Assembly (NCBI GenBank): GCA_030624545.1
Contig: JAUXJX010000078.1
Coordinates: 1-7,622 of the forward strand
Source: Bacteroidota bacterium
Lineage (GTDB): Bacteria; Zhuqueibacterota; JdFR-76; DREG01
Direction: 5' to 3'
Length of the DNA: 7,622 nt
Made by a program: the position numbers and the translations under genes. Shown here piece by piece: positions 1 to 6,230 of the stretch; position 1 is the first letter of the stretch, and each line of letters starts with the position of its first letter. The notes beneath the pieces were generated by a model, which worked only from the letters and a program-made list of their open reading frames with translations, was not told where the DNA came from and did not search any database.

Positions 1-110
1 GGCGGCATGAATTCTCCCCAACCAGGCTGCAACCTTTTGGCGTTTGTCTGGGTTGCCCATGGGATGAATTTCAGGGCTTTCTTATAGTGTTCCGAATTTT
101 TTGGCGTCAT
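1..110 (-). CDS. Class III PLP aminotransferase (glutamate-1-semialdehyde aminomutase-like), N-terminal fragment
   Basis: Only the first 36 codons are present; the gene runs off the left edge. The ATG at 110-108 is the earliest possible start, because an in-frame TAA lies three codons upstream (119-117). An AGGT Shine-Dalgarno-like site sits at 122-119, eight bases before the ATG. The peptide contains ALKFIPWATQTNAKR followed by EFMPP. This resembles the start of class III aminotransferases annotated as aspartate aminotransferase family or glutamate-1-semialdehyde 2,1-aminomutase-like, where a 'KxIPGGTQTxxKRP' segment precedes the first PLP-domain strand. The PLP lysine and all catalytic residues lie outside the window, so the family call rests on this short motif. 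The gene follows the mannosidase on the same strand after 136 bases and is probably part of the same leftward gene set. The substrate is unknown; these enzymes move amino groups onto keto-acids, aldehydes or keto-sugars. Confidence 0.6.
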   Translation of the reverse strand, partial: MTPKNSEHYKKALKFIPWATQTNAKRLQPGWGEFMP

Positions 111-246
111 TGCAGATTACCTGATTTGAAGTTTTGATGATTTCTCAATGAAACACCGAATAAGACCCGACCTCGTCGGCTAGGTCGAAATACAATGAAT
201 GTGGCTGCTCAGCTTTCAATTATTACAGTTTTTTTTCTGATGCCAA
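111..246. other. Intergenic region between mannosidase stop and class III aminotransferase start
   Basis: This stretch of 136 bases has no gene. It contains a run of eight T (plus strand) flanked by CAG and CTG at about 228-239, just after the mannosidase stop in the direction of transcription, and the inverted repeat at 168-187 listed separately. On the minus strand the T run reads as A, so it is not a rho-independent terminator for the mannosidase. Nothing here requires transcription to stop, so the aminotransferase may be co-transcribed with the mannosidase. Confidence 0.5.
168..187. repeat. Short inverted repeat upstream of the class III aminotransferase
   Basis: CGACCT at 168-173 is the exact reverse complement of AGGTCG at 182-187, with an 8-base loop. 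An alternative overlapping stem, CCGAC (167-171) with GTCGG (175-179), could form instead. There is no T run after it on either strand, so it is not a classical terminator. It lies about 60 bases upstream of the aminotransferase start and could be an operator or leader hairpin; no function is shown. Confidence 0.35.
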
Positions 247-2937
247 CTATCCCTCAAACAACAAGCGCAGTGAAGCCGTCTTATAAGGATCCACAGAAAA
301 TTGAAGAAGATGTTGGTTCTTGACCTCTACAGCGTCACCGTCACGTTCATTGAGCTGCGTCCAAAGCGCTTCCTTCAATTTGTAAGCGGAATTCAACTCA
401 CCGCTTATTTCCCTTGCTGTGGGATTGTAGAATCGTAGAATATAACCGGAACCGTCTTCCGCAGGCTTGAAGGTAGATACAACCAGAGATGATGGTGACA
501 ATGTCATACCAAATTGATCGAGCTGAATTTGCGGATTGCCCCCCCGCCTCTGCGCTCGAAAAGGAAACAGAAAAGCCTCTATCTGTTCATTTACGTAGCC
601 ATACTCAGTAAATTCAGTTGCTGAATGCGGAATAATGGCATATCGAAAGGTATGAACGCCACGGCATTGTGCCTCCGGTGTTTCGGTAATCCAGCCAGCC
701 TCTCCACCCGGCCGGGTAAGCAGGTCACCGCCGGAAAGGCGCCCAACACAACGTAGAAGTGTTATTGCTAATGTGCCCGGATCTTCTGTCTTTACTTCAT
801 ATTCGGGCAGGCCTTCCGTTGCAACGGTAAGACCTCGATTGCCATCGAGAATCGTAACGCATCGCTGCATGGGGTGCACCACCGTCGGCATTTCGATGGT
901 GAAATCTTCCGGGTTTTCTACTGGGTGATGTTCGCGTTTTGTGATGCAGAATTGGCCGTCAGCATAGCTCGTACAGGTTTGAAATTTTGCGGGAAACAAA
1001 ACACGCAACCGGTGGTCCTCGGCTGAATTCTCAACTCTGGTTTCGCATTCTATCCATGGCTGATTGTGATACAAGCTGACTTTGGTGGAAATGGGCAAGT
1101 CGATCATTTCTGATGTCCGGCTCTGGCGCGAACCTTTCAGATACGCAGGAAGCTTCAAGTCAAAGCGGATTGCCAACGCCGCCCGCAATGGGCCGGATTC
1201 AATCAAGCTGATTTCCGGCTTTGCACTCTTCGAACTGACAATAAGGTCTTCAGCAGGATGAGAGTAATTGTATTCGTCGCCTGCGTCACCTCCATCCTCG
1301 AAAAGCAGAAAGCTGGTGAAGCTTTGACCATTACGTTTATCGTGAACCTGCAAAGAGCCGTTGGCTTGCGCCTCAACCTGCAGATAGTCATTTTCCACAT
1401 AGGCTTCACCGGTCCGCAGGCTGGAAGTATGGGTCGGCAATCGATCCGTATTCTCTACACGATAGTAAGCAAATCCCAGTCCCGGCACATCCTTGGCATC
1501 CACAAGTATATGAAACCGCTCGACCAATCGCTTGGAAGGATAAGAATAATCGCTGTAGCGAAGGCCATGTCCCTCGGTTTCGTGGTGGAAAATCTGGAAT
1601 GGAATATCCTTTCCTTCCGAATCCATGATTCTGAAACCGGAGATGAGGGGCTTTATCGGTTCCGGATGAACATTTGGGTTTAGGCCCACCAAGATTTTCT
1701 GCCGGAAGAATTCTATCTCGGCCTCGACCGGGGAACTTGTTGTGCGCAAAACGGGGTTGAAAATAAGAATGTTCTCCGGGCCTTCCCATTCGTCAGCGTA
1801 AAGATGCCGCAGAGATTTTTCGATAACGGTATCCCCAATTTGCCGGCATTTTTCAAAACGCGTCATCATTTCTCGATGTACTTGATCCACGCTGCAGCCA
1901 CAAATTGAATCGTGAGGGTGGTTCTGCAAAAGGATTTTCCAGGCCTGATGCAGCATGGGCTCTAGATTCTCGCGACCAACCAGCGCTGCCCAAATAGCCA
2001 TTGGTTCGGAGTAATGGGTAAGCAGCTTTTCGCAAGCATGGTTGGCCTGTTTGAGATACATCCGCGATGAATAAATGCCTGACTGTATGGCAAATGCGTA
2101 GCGAAATCCCCAACGAAGCTCGCCCTCAATCAGACGAAGGGGGACATTCTCTTTTTCCAGATAATCCTTCAGCGCGTGGACATATTTGGGAAGGCTGCTG
2201 TGAATAAATGTCCCGCCGCAACCATCTGTCATCACCCGTAAAGCTTCCGGCAGGTATGGCTCCGGAAAATGGTGGTCACCGCCATTCATACAAAGTCGAT
2301 GCGGCGTGGTCGCCCGGGGATCCAATATGGATTTGAGTTCTTCGCCTTTTTGTCGAAAGGCTTCAGTGCTATTCGCTCCGACATAAGCATCGCCATAGCC
2401 GTTTGGCGGCAGGTGAATCATCAACACTTCGGAGTCGTCGGGAGAGCGCCAGCGATATTCCGACTTTTCCTGACCTGGCTCGCCGCCAAAACCCCGGAAA
2501 ACGATGGCTGTATCCATGTCAAATCCGCGAAGGATGGCAGGCAACATGGCAAGATGTGCAAAGGAATCGGGAATGTAGCCGATTTGCATAACCGATCCGT
2601 ATGGTTCCCCAGCCTTTCGGCCAAAATGAAGATTGCGGATGGTTGACTCGCCAGAAACGAGAAACTCATCCGGAAGGATATACCACGGACCTATTGATAT
2701 CCGTCCTTCCTGTACCAGACGACGCAGCTCAGCTTTGCGTCCCGGCATGATCTCAGCGTAATCCTCCAAGACAATAGTCTGGCCATCCAAGGTGAAATGC
2801 TTATAATCGTGATTATTGGCAAAGATGTCGAGAAGGGAATTGATCATATCGACGAGATCGAGACGGAAGGTCTCATAAGACTTGTACCATTCGCGATCCC
2901 AATGAGAGTGGGAAATAAAGTGATAGGTTGGATGCAA
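247..2937 (-). CDS. Alpha-mannosidase, glycoside hydrolase family 38 (MngB-like bacterial clade)
   Basis: This 896-residue retaining, zinc-dependent alpha-mannosidase hydrolyses alpha-mannosides. The length fits bacterial GH38 enzymes such as MngB (about 880 residues). The N-terminal catalytic domain starts with HSHWDREW, giving zinc ligands His12 and Asp14. The catalytic nucleophile is Asp124 in GYIPDSFAH, which is also a zinc ligand in the family. HPHDSICGCS around residues 340-349 gives His342 as the fourth ligand. LDGQTIVLEDY (50-60) and GPWYILPDE (83-91) also follow the MngB pattern. The residues after about 380 form the usual beta-rich C-terminal domains. No signal peptide is visible, so it is probably cytoplasmic and acts on imported oligosaccharides or small mannosides. 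The start is TTG, supported by AGAGGT at 2948-2943 five bases upstream and by the family alignment at the first residues. Substrate linkage (mannosylglycerate, alpha-1,2, 1,3 or 1,6 mannoside) cannot be read from sequence. No phosphotransferase gene is nearby, so a mannosyl-6-phosphoglycerate substrate as in MngAB is not suggested. Confidence 0.95.
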   Translation of the reverse strand: MHPTYHFISHSHWDREWYKSYETFRLDLVDMINSLLDIFANNHDYKHFTLDGQTIVLEDYAEIMPGRKAELRRLVQEGRISIGPWYILPDEFLVSGESTIRNLHFGRKAGEPYGSVMQIGYIPDSFAHLAMLPAILRGFDMDTAIVFRGFGGEPGQEKSEYRWRSPDDSEVLMIHLPPNGYGDAYVGANSTEAFRQKGEELKSILDPRATTPHRLCMNGGDHHFPEPYLPEALRVMTDGCGGTFIHSSLPKYVHALKDYLEKENVPLRLIEGELRWGFRYAFAIQSGIYSSRMYLKQANHACEKLLTHYSEPMAIWAALVGRENLEPMLHQAWKILLQNHPHDSICGCSVDQVHREMMTRFEKCRQIGDTVIEKSLRHLYADEWEGPENILIFNPVLRTTSSPVEAEIEFFRQKILVGLNPNVHPEPIKPLISGFRIMDSEGKDIPFQIFHHETEGHGLRYSDYSYPSKRLVERFHILVDAKDVPGLGFAYYRVENTDRLPTHTSSLRTGEAYVENDYLQVEAQANGSLQVHDKRNGQSFTSFLLFEDGGDAGDEYNYSHPAEDLIVSSKSAKPEISLIESGPLRAALAIRFDLKLPAYLKGSRQSRTSEMIDLPISTKVSLYHNQPWIECETRVENSAEDHRLRVLFPAKFQTCTSYADGQFCITKREHHPVENPEDFTIEMPTVVHPMQRCVTILDGNRGLTVATEGLPEYEVKTEDPGTLAITLLRCVGRLSGGDLLTRPGGEAGWITETPEAQCRGVHTFRYAIIPHSATEFTEYGYVNEQIEAFLFPFRAQRRGGNPQIQLDQFGMTLSPSSLVVSTFKPAEDGSGYILRFYNPTAREISGELNSAYKLKEALWTQLNERDGDAVEVKNQHLLQFSVDPYKTASLRLLFEG

Positions 2938-2942
2938 GAATG

Positions 2943-2948
2943 ACCTCT
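2943..2948 (-). promoter_or_regulatory. Shine-Dalgarno site that decides the TTG start of the mannosidase
   Basis: On the minus strand AGAGGT lies five bases before the TTG at 2937-2935. No in-frame ATG or GTG was seen close upstream, and the conserved HSHWD motif begins at residue 10, so an internal start would lose zinc ligands. The TTG is therefore the best start. Confidence 0.6.
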
Positions 2949-2974
2949 GATTGAGCGTGATGGAGTCAGTCTGT

Positions 2975-3075
2975 ATTATTCACAAAAATCTCTGGCAAAG
3001 ACACTAAGGCGCCGCCAGAATATTAAAGATATAAGAGTTTTTTTAGTTCTTTGCGCTTTTGCGCGAGTGAATTAT
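2975..3075. repeat. Imperfect ~100-bp palindrome, candidate dispersed intergenic repeat
   Basis: The outer arms ATTATTCAC (2975-2983) and GTGAATTAT (3067-3075) are reverse complements at 8 of 9 positions. The inner arms GCAAAG (2995-3000) and CTTTGC (3049-3054) pair exactly, and the spacing between outer and inner arms is 11 and 12 bases, so the element is nearly symmetric. The nested inverted repeat TCTGGC (2991-2996) / GCCAGA (3014-3019) and the stem GCGC-TTTT-GCGC (3053-3064) add further structure. The words 'GCAAAGACACTAAGGCGC' and 'CTTTGCGCTTTTGCGCGAG' resemble a palindromic intergenic repeat I recall as common in many environmental bacterial genomes. It lies between the isomerase stop and the mannosidase start and fills most of that gap. 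Copy number cannot be judged from one window. Confidence 0.5.
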
Positions 3076-3089
3076 TCATGTTAGTTTTA

Positions 3090-3102
3090 ATCATGGCATG
3101 AT
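3090..3102. repeat. 13-base palindrome just after the isomerase stop
   Basis: ATCATG (3090-3095), a central G, and CATGAT (3097-3102) form a perfect inverted repeat next to the isomerase stop codon at 3106-3104. It could be a dimeric-regulator site or a transcript-end feature, but the stem is short and chance is possible. Confidence 0.3.
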
Positions 3103-3103
3103 C

Positions 3104-3901
3104 CTAACCCGCCGCCGCAAGCATCTGCCGCACAAGCCTCAGATTTTGCTTTGATTTTTCTATGAGCGGTAAGCAGTGGGTTTCAATTGTCACGTGTTCC
3201 ACCGGCCGGTCTTGCATGATTGCTTTGAGTTGCCCCTGCCAGTCAACAGCGCCTTCTCCGACAGGGACGCATTCTACTAAGGCGCCCTTGACCGTATCCT
3301 TGATATGCAGATTGCCAATCCATTTCTTAATTGCATGATATCCGTCGGGGAAAGGCACTTCCTCGGTGCCGACCGAGTTTCCGGGATCCCAATTGGCCCG
3401 CAATGCCGGGGAATTTACCGCTTCCAGAATTCTTGCCGTATTCGCACCGCTATCGCACCAGAATTCCGGCTCATTTTCGACGGCAATGACCAGTCCTTGC
3501 TGCTGGGCTGATTCGGCAACGCGCCCGAATAATTCAACTACACGTTGTTCGTCATCAGGACTATCGTCCTTCGATCTGTGGAAGCCAAAAACAATGACCA
3601 TGTTGGAGCCAAATCTCCGGGCGAGGGTGTAGGTCTGAGGCAATGTCTCGTCGAGTTCACGGTCAAGAAGAGATTGGTCCTGCAAGGTTCCTTTAAAAGT
3701 GCCGGGTGAAAGGGCTGTTATGCGTATCCCGAATTTGTCTTTCAGTTCCAGAATGCAATTGATCTGCTGTTCATCAATGGTTGGAATTCGACGTTCCCCG
3801 ACGACTCGCAATTCATAATCATATATTCCCCAAGATACTCCAATTTCAACGGCCTCTTCTACATCAGAAGAAATTTCGTCAGTAACAAATCCGATTCGCA
3901 T
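3104..3901 (-). CDS. Sugar phosphate isomerase/epimerase (xylose isomerase-like TIM barrel)
   Basis: This 265-residue protein belongs to the AP endonuclease 2 / xylose isomerase-like TIM-barrel superfamily, which includes sugar isomerases, epimerases and dehydratases using a divalent metal. The N-terminus MRIGFVTDEISSD and the following 'SWGIYDYELR' match the usual first strand of this group. The expected metal-binding set is present: Glu142 in AVENEPEFW, Asp172 in NWDPGN, His199 in NLHIKD and Glu240 in TIETH. The spacing is close to that of tagatose 3-epimerase. No signal peptide is seen; it is probably cytoplasmic. I chose the ATG at 3901, because it gives the typical family N-terminus; GAGG lies three bases upstream, which is close. 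A TTG at 3910 would add three residues and overlap the aminotransferase stop as TTGA. Either way the two genes are translationally coupled. The substrate is unknown; the neighbours suggest a sugar released by the mannosidase or an amino-sugar-derived ketose. Confidence 0.88.
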   Translation of the reverse strand: MRIGFVTDEISSDVEEAVEIGVSWGIYDYELRVVGERRIPTIDEQQINCILELKDKFGIRITALSPGTFKGTLQDQSLLDRELDETLPQTYTLARRFGSNMVIVFGFHRSKDDSPDDEQRVVELFGRVAESAQQQGLVIAVENEPEFWCDSGANTARILEAVNSPALRANWDPGNSVGTEEVPFPDGYHAIKKWIGNLHIKDTVKGALVECVPVGEGAVDWQGQLKAIMQDRPVEHVTIETHCLPLIEKSKQNLRLVRQMLAAAG

Positions 3902-3906
3902 GGTCC

Positions 3907-5202
3907 TCAAAGCTTCTTTGCGGCGTCTACGGCTGCCAATACCTTGTCAACCTCGTTAAAAGAGTTATATATATGCAGTGAGATCCTTATGCCATTGAGA
4001 CCGCCTTCGTAGATACCGCGGGTTCGAAGTTTGTATTCTTCCCACAAAAATGACTGTAGGTCTCCACGATCAACGTTCTTCATGCGAAAGGTGATGATTG
4101 AGCTCTGCTCATCCGGATGTTGAGGAGATAGTACCTCCACGCCAAGATCGTTCAATCCTTTTTTCAACGCAGTTCCCATGGCATGAACCCGGCCCCACAC
4201 ATTCTCCATCCCAATACTAAGTAGAAATTCAATTGACGCGCCGAGCCCAACAAACAATGGCGTGCTCACGGTGCCATATTCATAGCGTTGGGCGGTAGGA
4301 TTTAAGTGAACCTCGCCGGTCACCATATCGAAATGGCCGGTGTTGGAATAAGCACCTACCCATTCAGCCCGGATCACGTCAAGCATGTCTTTGCTGACAT
4401 ATAACAGCCCCGTTCCTTTTGGACCAATTAGCCATTTGTGACCACTGGTGGCATAAGCGTGACAGCCGATATCATGGACGTCCAATGGCATCATTCCGGC
4501 CGATTGGGCGCCATCAATGAAATACCACAGATTGTTAGCCTTTGCCAGATTACCGATCTCCTTAACAGGCAATACTTGTCCTGTTGCAGTCGTGACGTGT
4601 GAGATACTCAATGCTCGGGTTTTCTTGGTGATTAATTCCTCTATTCGATCGATGTTTTCCTGTGCCGACCGCATCGAAGGCTCGAAGACCTTCATCACAA
4701 TGCCCTCACGCTTTTGACGGATGAGCCATGCGACGGTATTGCCGACGTGCTCATGCGTAGAGGTGATGATCTCGTCCCCTTTTTGCAAAGGCAGGCCGTT
4801 GCAGACAATGTTAACGCCTTCGGTCGTGTTTCTCGTATATGCAACTTCTTCGGGGTCGCATCCAAATATTTTGCCAGCCTTTTTCTTGATCGAATGCCAC
4901 AGTTCCTCGCTGTGTCCGGTTTCCGAGATGCGTTCCAGCTCATCTATTCTTGATTGCAGTGCATGGATGGAAACGTAGGGGGAAGCGCCAAGCCCGCCTG
5001 TATTGAGGTAAATGCGATCGTGTGTCAGCGGAAAGTGTTCGCGCACGATAGACCAGAATTCTTCATCATGCGGGTCAATTTTATCACTTATGGTGGGTAA
5101 TGGTGGCGAGGCATCGAGAGACCTTGCGGAAGAAACTGACGAAAGACCCATTAATCCCGCAAGGCTCTGTGTAGTAGTTTTTAGAAAATGCCTTCTCTTC
5201 AT
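3907..5202 (-). CDS. Class V PLP-dependent aminotransferase with twin-arginine leader (isopenicillin N epimerase / cysteine desulfurase-like fold)
   Basis: This is a fold-type I PLP enzyme of 431 residues from the chosen start. The PLP-binding lysine is Lys256 in ATSGHKWLIG, and the cofactor-pyridine aspartate is Asp230 in YFIDGAQSAG. NTTEGVN (125-131) forms the phosphate-binding turn, SHVTTATG (201-208) is conserved in the family, and Arg406 in GIRISLHIYNS is the likely substrate carboxylate binder. The N-terminus MKRRHFLKTT is a Tat motif (RRxFLK), followed by a short, mildly hydrophobic stretch up to about residue 25, so the enzyme is probably exported folded with PLP. I chose the ATG at 5202 because it places the twin arginines at the normal position; an in-frame ATG at 5262 and a TTG at 5265 would give 20 or 21 extra residues without an evident ribosome site. 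Annotations in this family (epimerase, selenocysteine lyase, desulfurase) are unreliable for function, and the real substrate is unknown. It is directly followed by the isomerase gene. Confidence 0.9.
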   Translation of the reverse strand: MKRRHFLKTTTQSLAGLMGLSSVSSARSLDASPPLPTISDKIDPHDEEFWSIVREHFPLTHDRIYLNTGGLGASPYVSIHALQSRIDELERISETGHSEELWHSIKKKAGKIFGCDPEEVAYTRNTTEGVNIVCNGLPLQKGDEIITSTHEHVGNTVAWLIRQKREGIVMKVFEPSMRSAQENIDRIEELITKKTRALSISHVTTATGQVLPVKEIGNLAKANNLWYFIDGAQSAGMMPLDVHDIGCHAYATSGHKWLIGPKGTGLLYVSKDMLDVIRAEWVGAYSNTGHFDMVTGEVHLNPTAQRYEYGTVSTPLFVGLGASIEFLLSIGMENVWGRVHAMGTALKKGLNDLGVEVLSPQHPDEQSSIITFRMKNVDRGDLQSFLWEEYKLRTRGIYEGGLNGIRISLHIYNSFNEVDKVLAAVDAAKKL

Positions 5203-5340
5203 TGGTGGAATTGCCTGTTCAATTAGGTGCGATGTCGCCTTTTCCGGAACACAAAGATACATCAAAATTATGTGATATACAAACAGCTAAGGCCCGGACC
5301 AGCATCAGCCATAAATATCAAGTTGAGTTGAAAGAATAGG

Positions 5341-5370
5341 CCCACGGAGAGTGACGAAAATACAGAGAGA
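5341..5370. repeat. Possible degenerate copy of a dispersed intergenic repeat
   Basis: The plus-strand words CCACGGAGA, TGACG and TACAGAGAGA follow each other here in the same order and spacing as in a repeat I recall from many environmental genomes (CCACGGAG...CACGGAG...ACACAGAGAGA). Several positions differ, so it would be an eroded copy. This is recognition from memory and needs a genome-wide check. It overlaps the proposed promoter, which makes both calls less certain. Confidence 0.3.
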
Positions 5371-5384
5371 TGGGTGAATGTCAA
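5357..5384 (-). promoter_or_regulatory. Possible sigma-70-type promoter for the aminotransferase-isomerase-mannosidase genes
   Basis: On the minus strand a perfect -35 box TTGACA (5384-5379) is followed after 16 bases by TATTTT (5362-5357), which matches four of six -10 positions. It points at the aminotransferase and would give a leader of roughly 150 bases before the 5202 start. The spacing is one base short of ideal, and the site overlaps the repeat-like stretch at 5341-5370. If the organism is a Bacteroidota member this consensus would not apply. Confidence 0.3.
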
Positions 5385-5391
5385 TTGTGAA

Positions 5392-5404
5392 TTTGATTAT
5401 CAAA
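5392..5404. promoter_or_regulatory. Palindromic operator candidate TTTGAT-T-ATCAAA
   Basis: This is a perfect inverted repeat of two 6-base arms around one T. It lies seven bases upstream of the proposed -35 box of the aminotransferase genes, a position expected for an activator. The half-site ATCAAA recurs in two GATCAAA direct repeats at 5469-5475 and 5478-5484 and once at 5261-5266. Binding protein unknown. Confidence 0.35.
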
Positions 5405-5468
5405 GTTATTGCTGCCGCCACCCTAATTCTTTGCATAATTAGCTGTTTTTATTTGTATTGCCTGCAGA

Positions 5469-5484
5469 GATCAAACCGATCAAA
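5469..5484. repeat. Two direct GATCAAA repeats, 9-base period
   Basis: GATCAAA occurs at 5469-5475 and again at 5478-5484, separated by CC. The core ATCAAA is the same half-site that forms the palindrome at 5392-5404, about 70 bases closer to the aminotransferase. It may be an upstream binding array for the same regulator, or chance in AT-rich DNA. Confidence 0.35.
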
Positions 5485-5539
5485 TTTTGTTGTGTTGATA
5501 AGTTTGGAAGGTTTCGCAAGAATTCATTTACGGCAAGCA

Positions 5540-6181
5540 TTACCGGGATGCGTCCGAAAAAAGTTCATTCACTTTTCCAGCCATTGCCTCGCCCAGTTTC
5601 CTGTGTGCCTCGGCATCGAGATGAACGCCATCAATTTCACTGCTACCTACGACGGTCGAAGCATCCAGAAAGAAACATCCCATTTCATCGGCAAAATATT
5701 TATAGTGCCTGGAGAATTCCTTAGATTTTTCGATTGCATCGGGAAAAGCGGGTGCTACCTCTTCAGGAAGTTGCCCAATATGAGGAGGAGCGACCAGGAG
5801 AGTCTGTGGCTTGAATCCATCCGGGCCGGTCAGGCTGTTATTGACAATTTCAACCAGGGCATCAGCCCCTCTGGCAATATCGTACGCGGAAAGACCGAAG
5901 ACATGGTTCAGATCGTTTGTACCGAGCATGATTATTACGAGATCGATTGGGGCGTGAGTCTCCAGGAGAGGAGGGAGGAGCCTCTTGCCATTTCTATTAT
6001 CGCTAAGAGGATCATCCCAGACCGTGGTTCTGCCGTTGAGTCCCTCTTCGATAATCCGAAAATCGGTTCCGAGCCTGTTTTGGAGGACACCAGTCCATCG
6101 TACCTCATAGGGATAACGCTCACCGCTACCGGGAATGCTGCCCCAGGTATTCGAATCACCATAACAGAGGACAACTTTCAT
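5540..6181 (-). CDS. SGNH/GDSL-family esterase or acyltransferase (arylesterase-like)
   Basis: This 213-residue serine esterase has all SGNH blocks. Block I is GDSNTWG with nucleophile Ser10; block II is EEGLNGRTT with oxyanion Gly47; block III is GTND with Asn89; block V is DGVHL with Asp184 and His187. The segments VRWTGVLQNRLG, IIEEGLNGRTT and DLVIIMLGTND closely follow the Mycobacterium smegmatis arylesterase/acyltransferase (MsAcT) type as I remember it. Block I reads GDSN where many members have GDSL or GDSI. There is no signal peptide, so it is probably cytoplasmic. The start ATG at 6181 has AGGA (6192-6189) seven bases upstream. It is the first gene of the leftward group and diverges from the propeller glycosidase. 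In a glycan locus it may remove acetyl or other acyl groups from sugars; substrate is not shown by sequence. Confidence 0.93.
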   Translation of the reverse strand: MKVVLCYGDSNTWGSIPGSGERYPYEVRWTGVLQNRLGTDFRIIEEGLNGRTTVWDDPLSDNRNGKRLLPPLLETHAPIDLVIIMLGTNDLNHVFGLSAYDIARGADALVEIVNNSLTGPDGFKPQTLLVAPPHIGQLPEEVAPAFPDAIEKSKEFSRHYKYFADEMGCFFLDASTVVGSSEIDGVHLDAEAHRKLGEAMAGKVNELFSDASR

Positions 6182-6230
6182 TTATCTTTCCTTTTGCTAG
6201 CGCCGGCAGAACACAGACTGGTATTTAAAT

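Larger units (their letters stand above)
5203..5539. other. Intergenic region of 337 bases between the SGNH esterase and the class V aminotransferase
   Basis: No gene is supported here. It is AT-rich and holds a possible leftward promoter (5357-5384), a 13-base palindrome TTTGATTATCAAA (5392-5404), two direct GATCAAA copies (5469-5475 and 5478-5484) and a stretch like a degenerate dispersed repeat (5341-5370). No clear terminator for the esterase was found. The in-frame extension of the aminotransferase to 5265 lies in this region and is considered untranslated. A rightward reading frame starts at 5378 with a membrane-like beginning but is rejected because most of it is antisense to the esterase. 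Confidence 0.6.

Noticed and set aside
228..239. T run flanked by CAG/CTG as a terminator after the mannosidase
   Set aside because: On the transcribed minus strand the run is A, and no GC-rich stem precedes it.
1258..1789. Open frames in other phases inside the mannosidase gene
   Set aside because: They lie wholly within a gene whose family motifs run end to end, show no domain of their own, and have no plausible ribosome sites that I could identify.
247..2937. Assigning the mannosidase as mngB proper (mannosylglycerate pathway)
   Set aside because: The protein belongs to the same broad clade, but the phosphotransferase gene mngA and the regulator mngR expected beside it are absent from the window, so the specific name is not supported.
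3053..3064. GCGC-TTTT-GCGC hairpin as a terminator for the isomerase
   Set aside because: The stem is only four base pairs and no T run follows on the minus strand; it is better explained as part of the imperfect palindrome.
4714..5275. Rightward open frames opposite the class V aminotransferase
   Set aside because: They are antisense to the PLP enzyme with intact Lys256, Asp230 and Arg406, and their translations look like shuffled antisense sequence.
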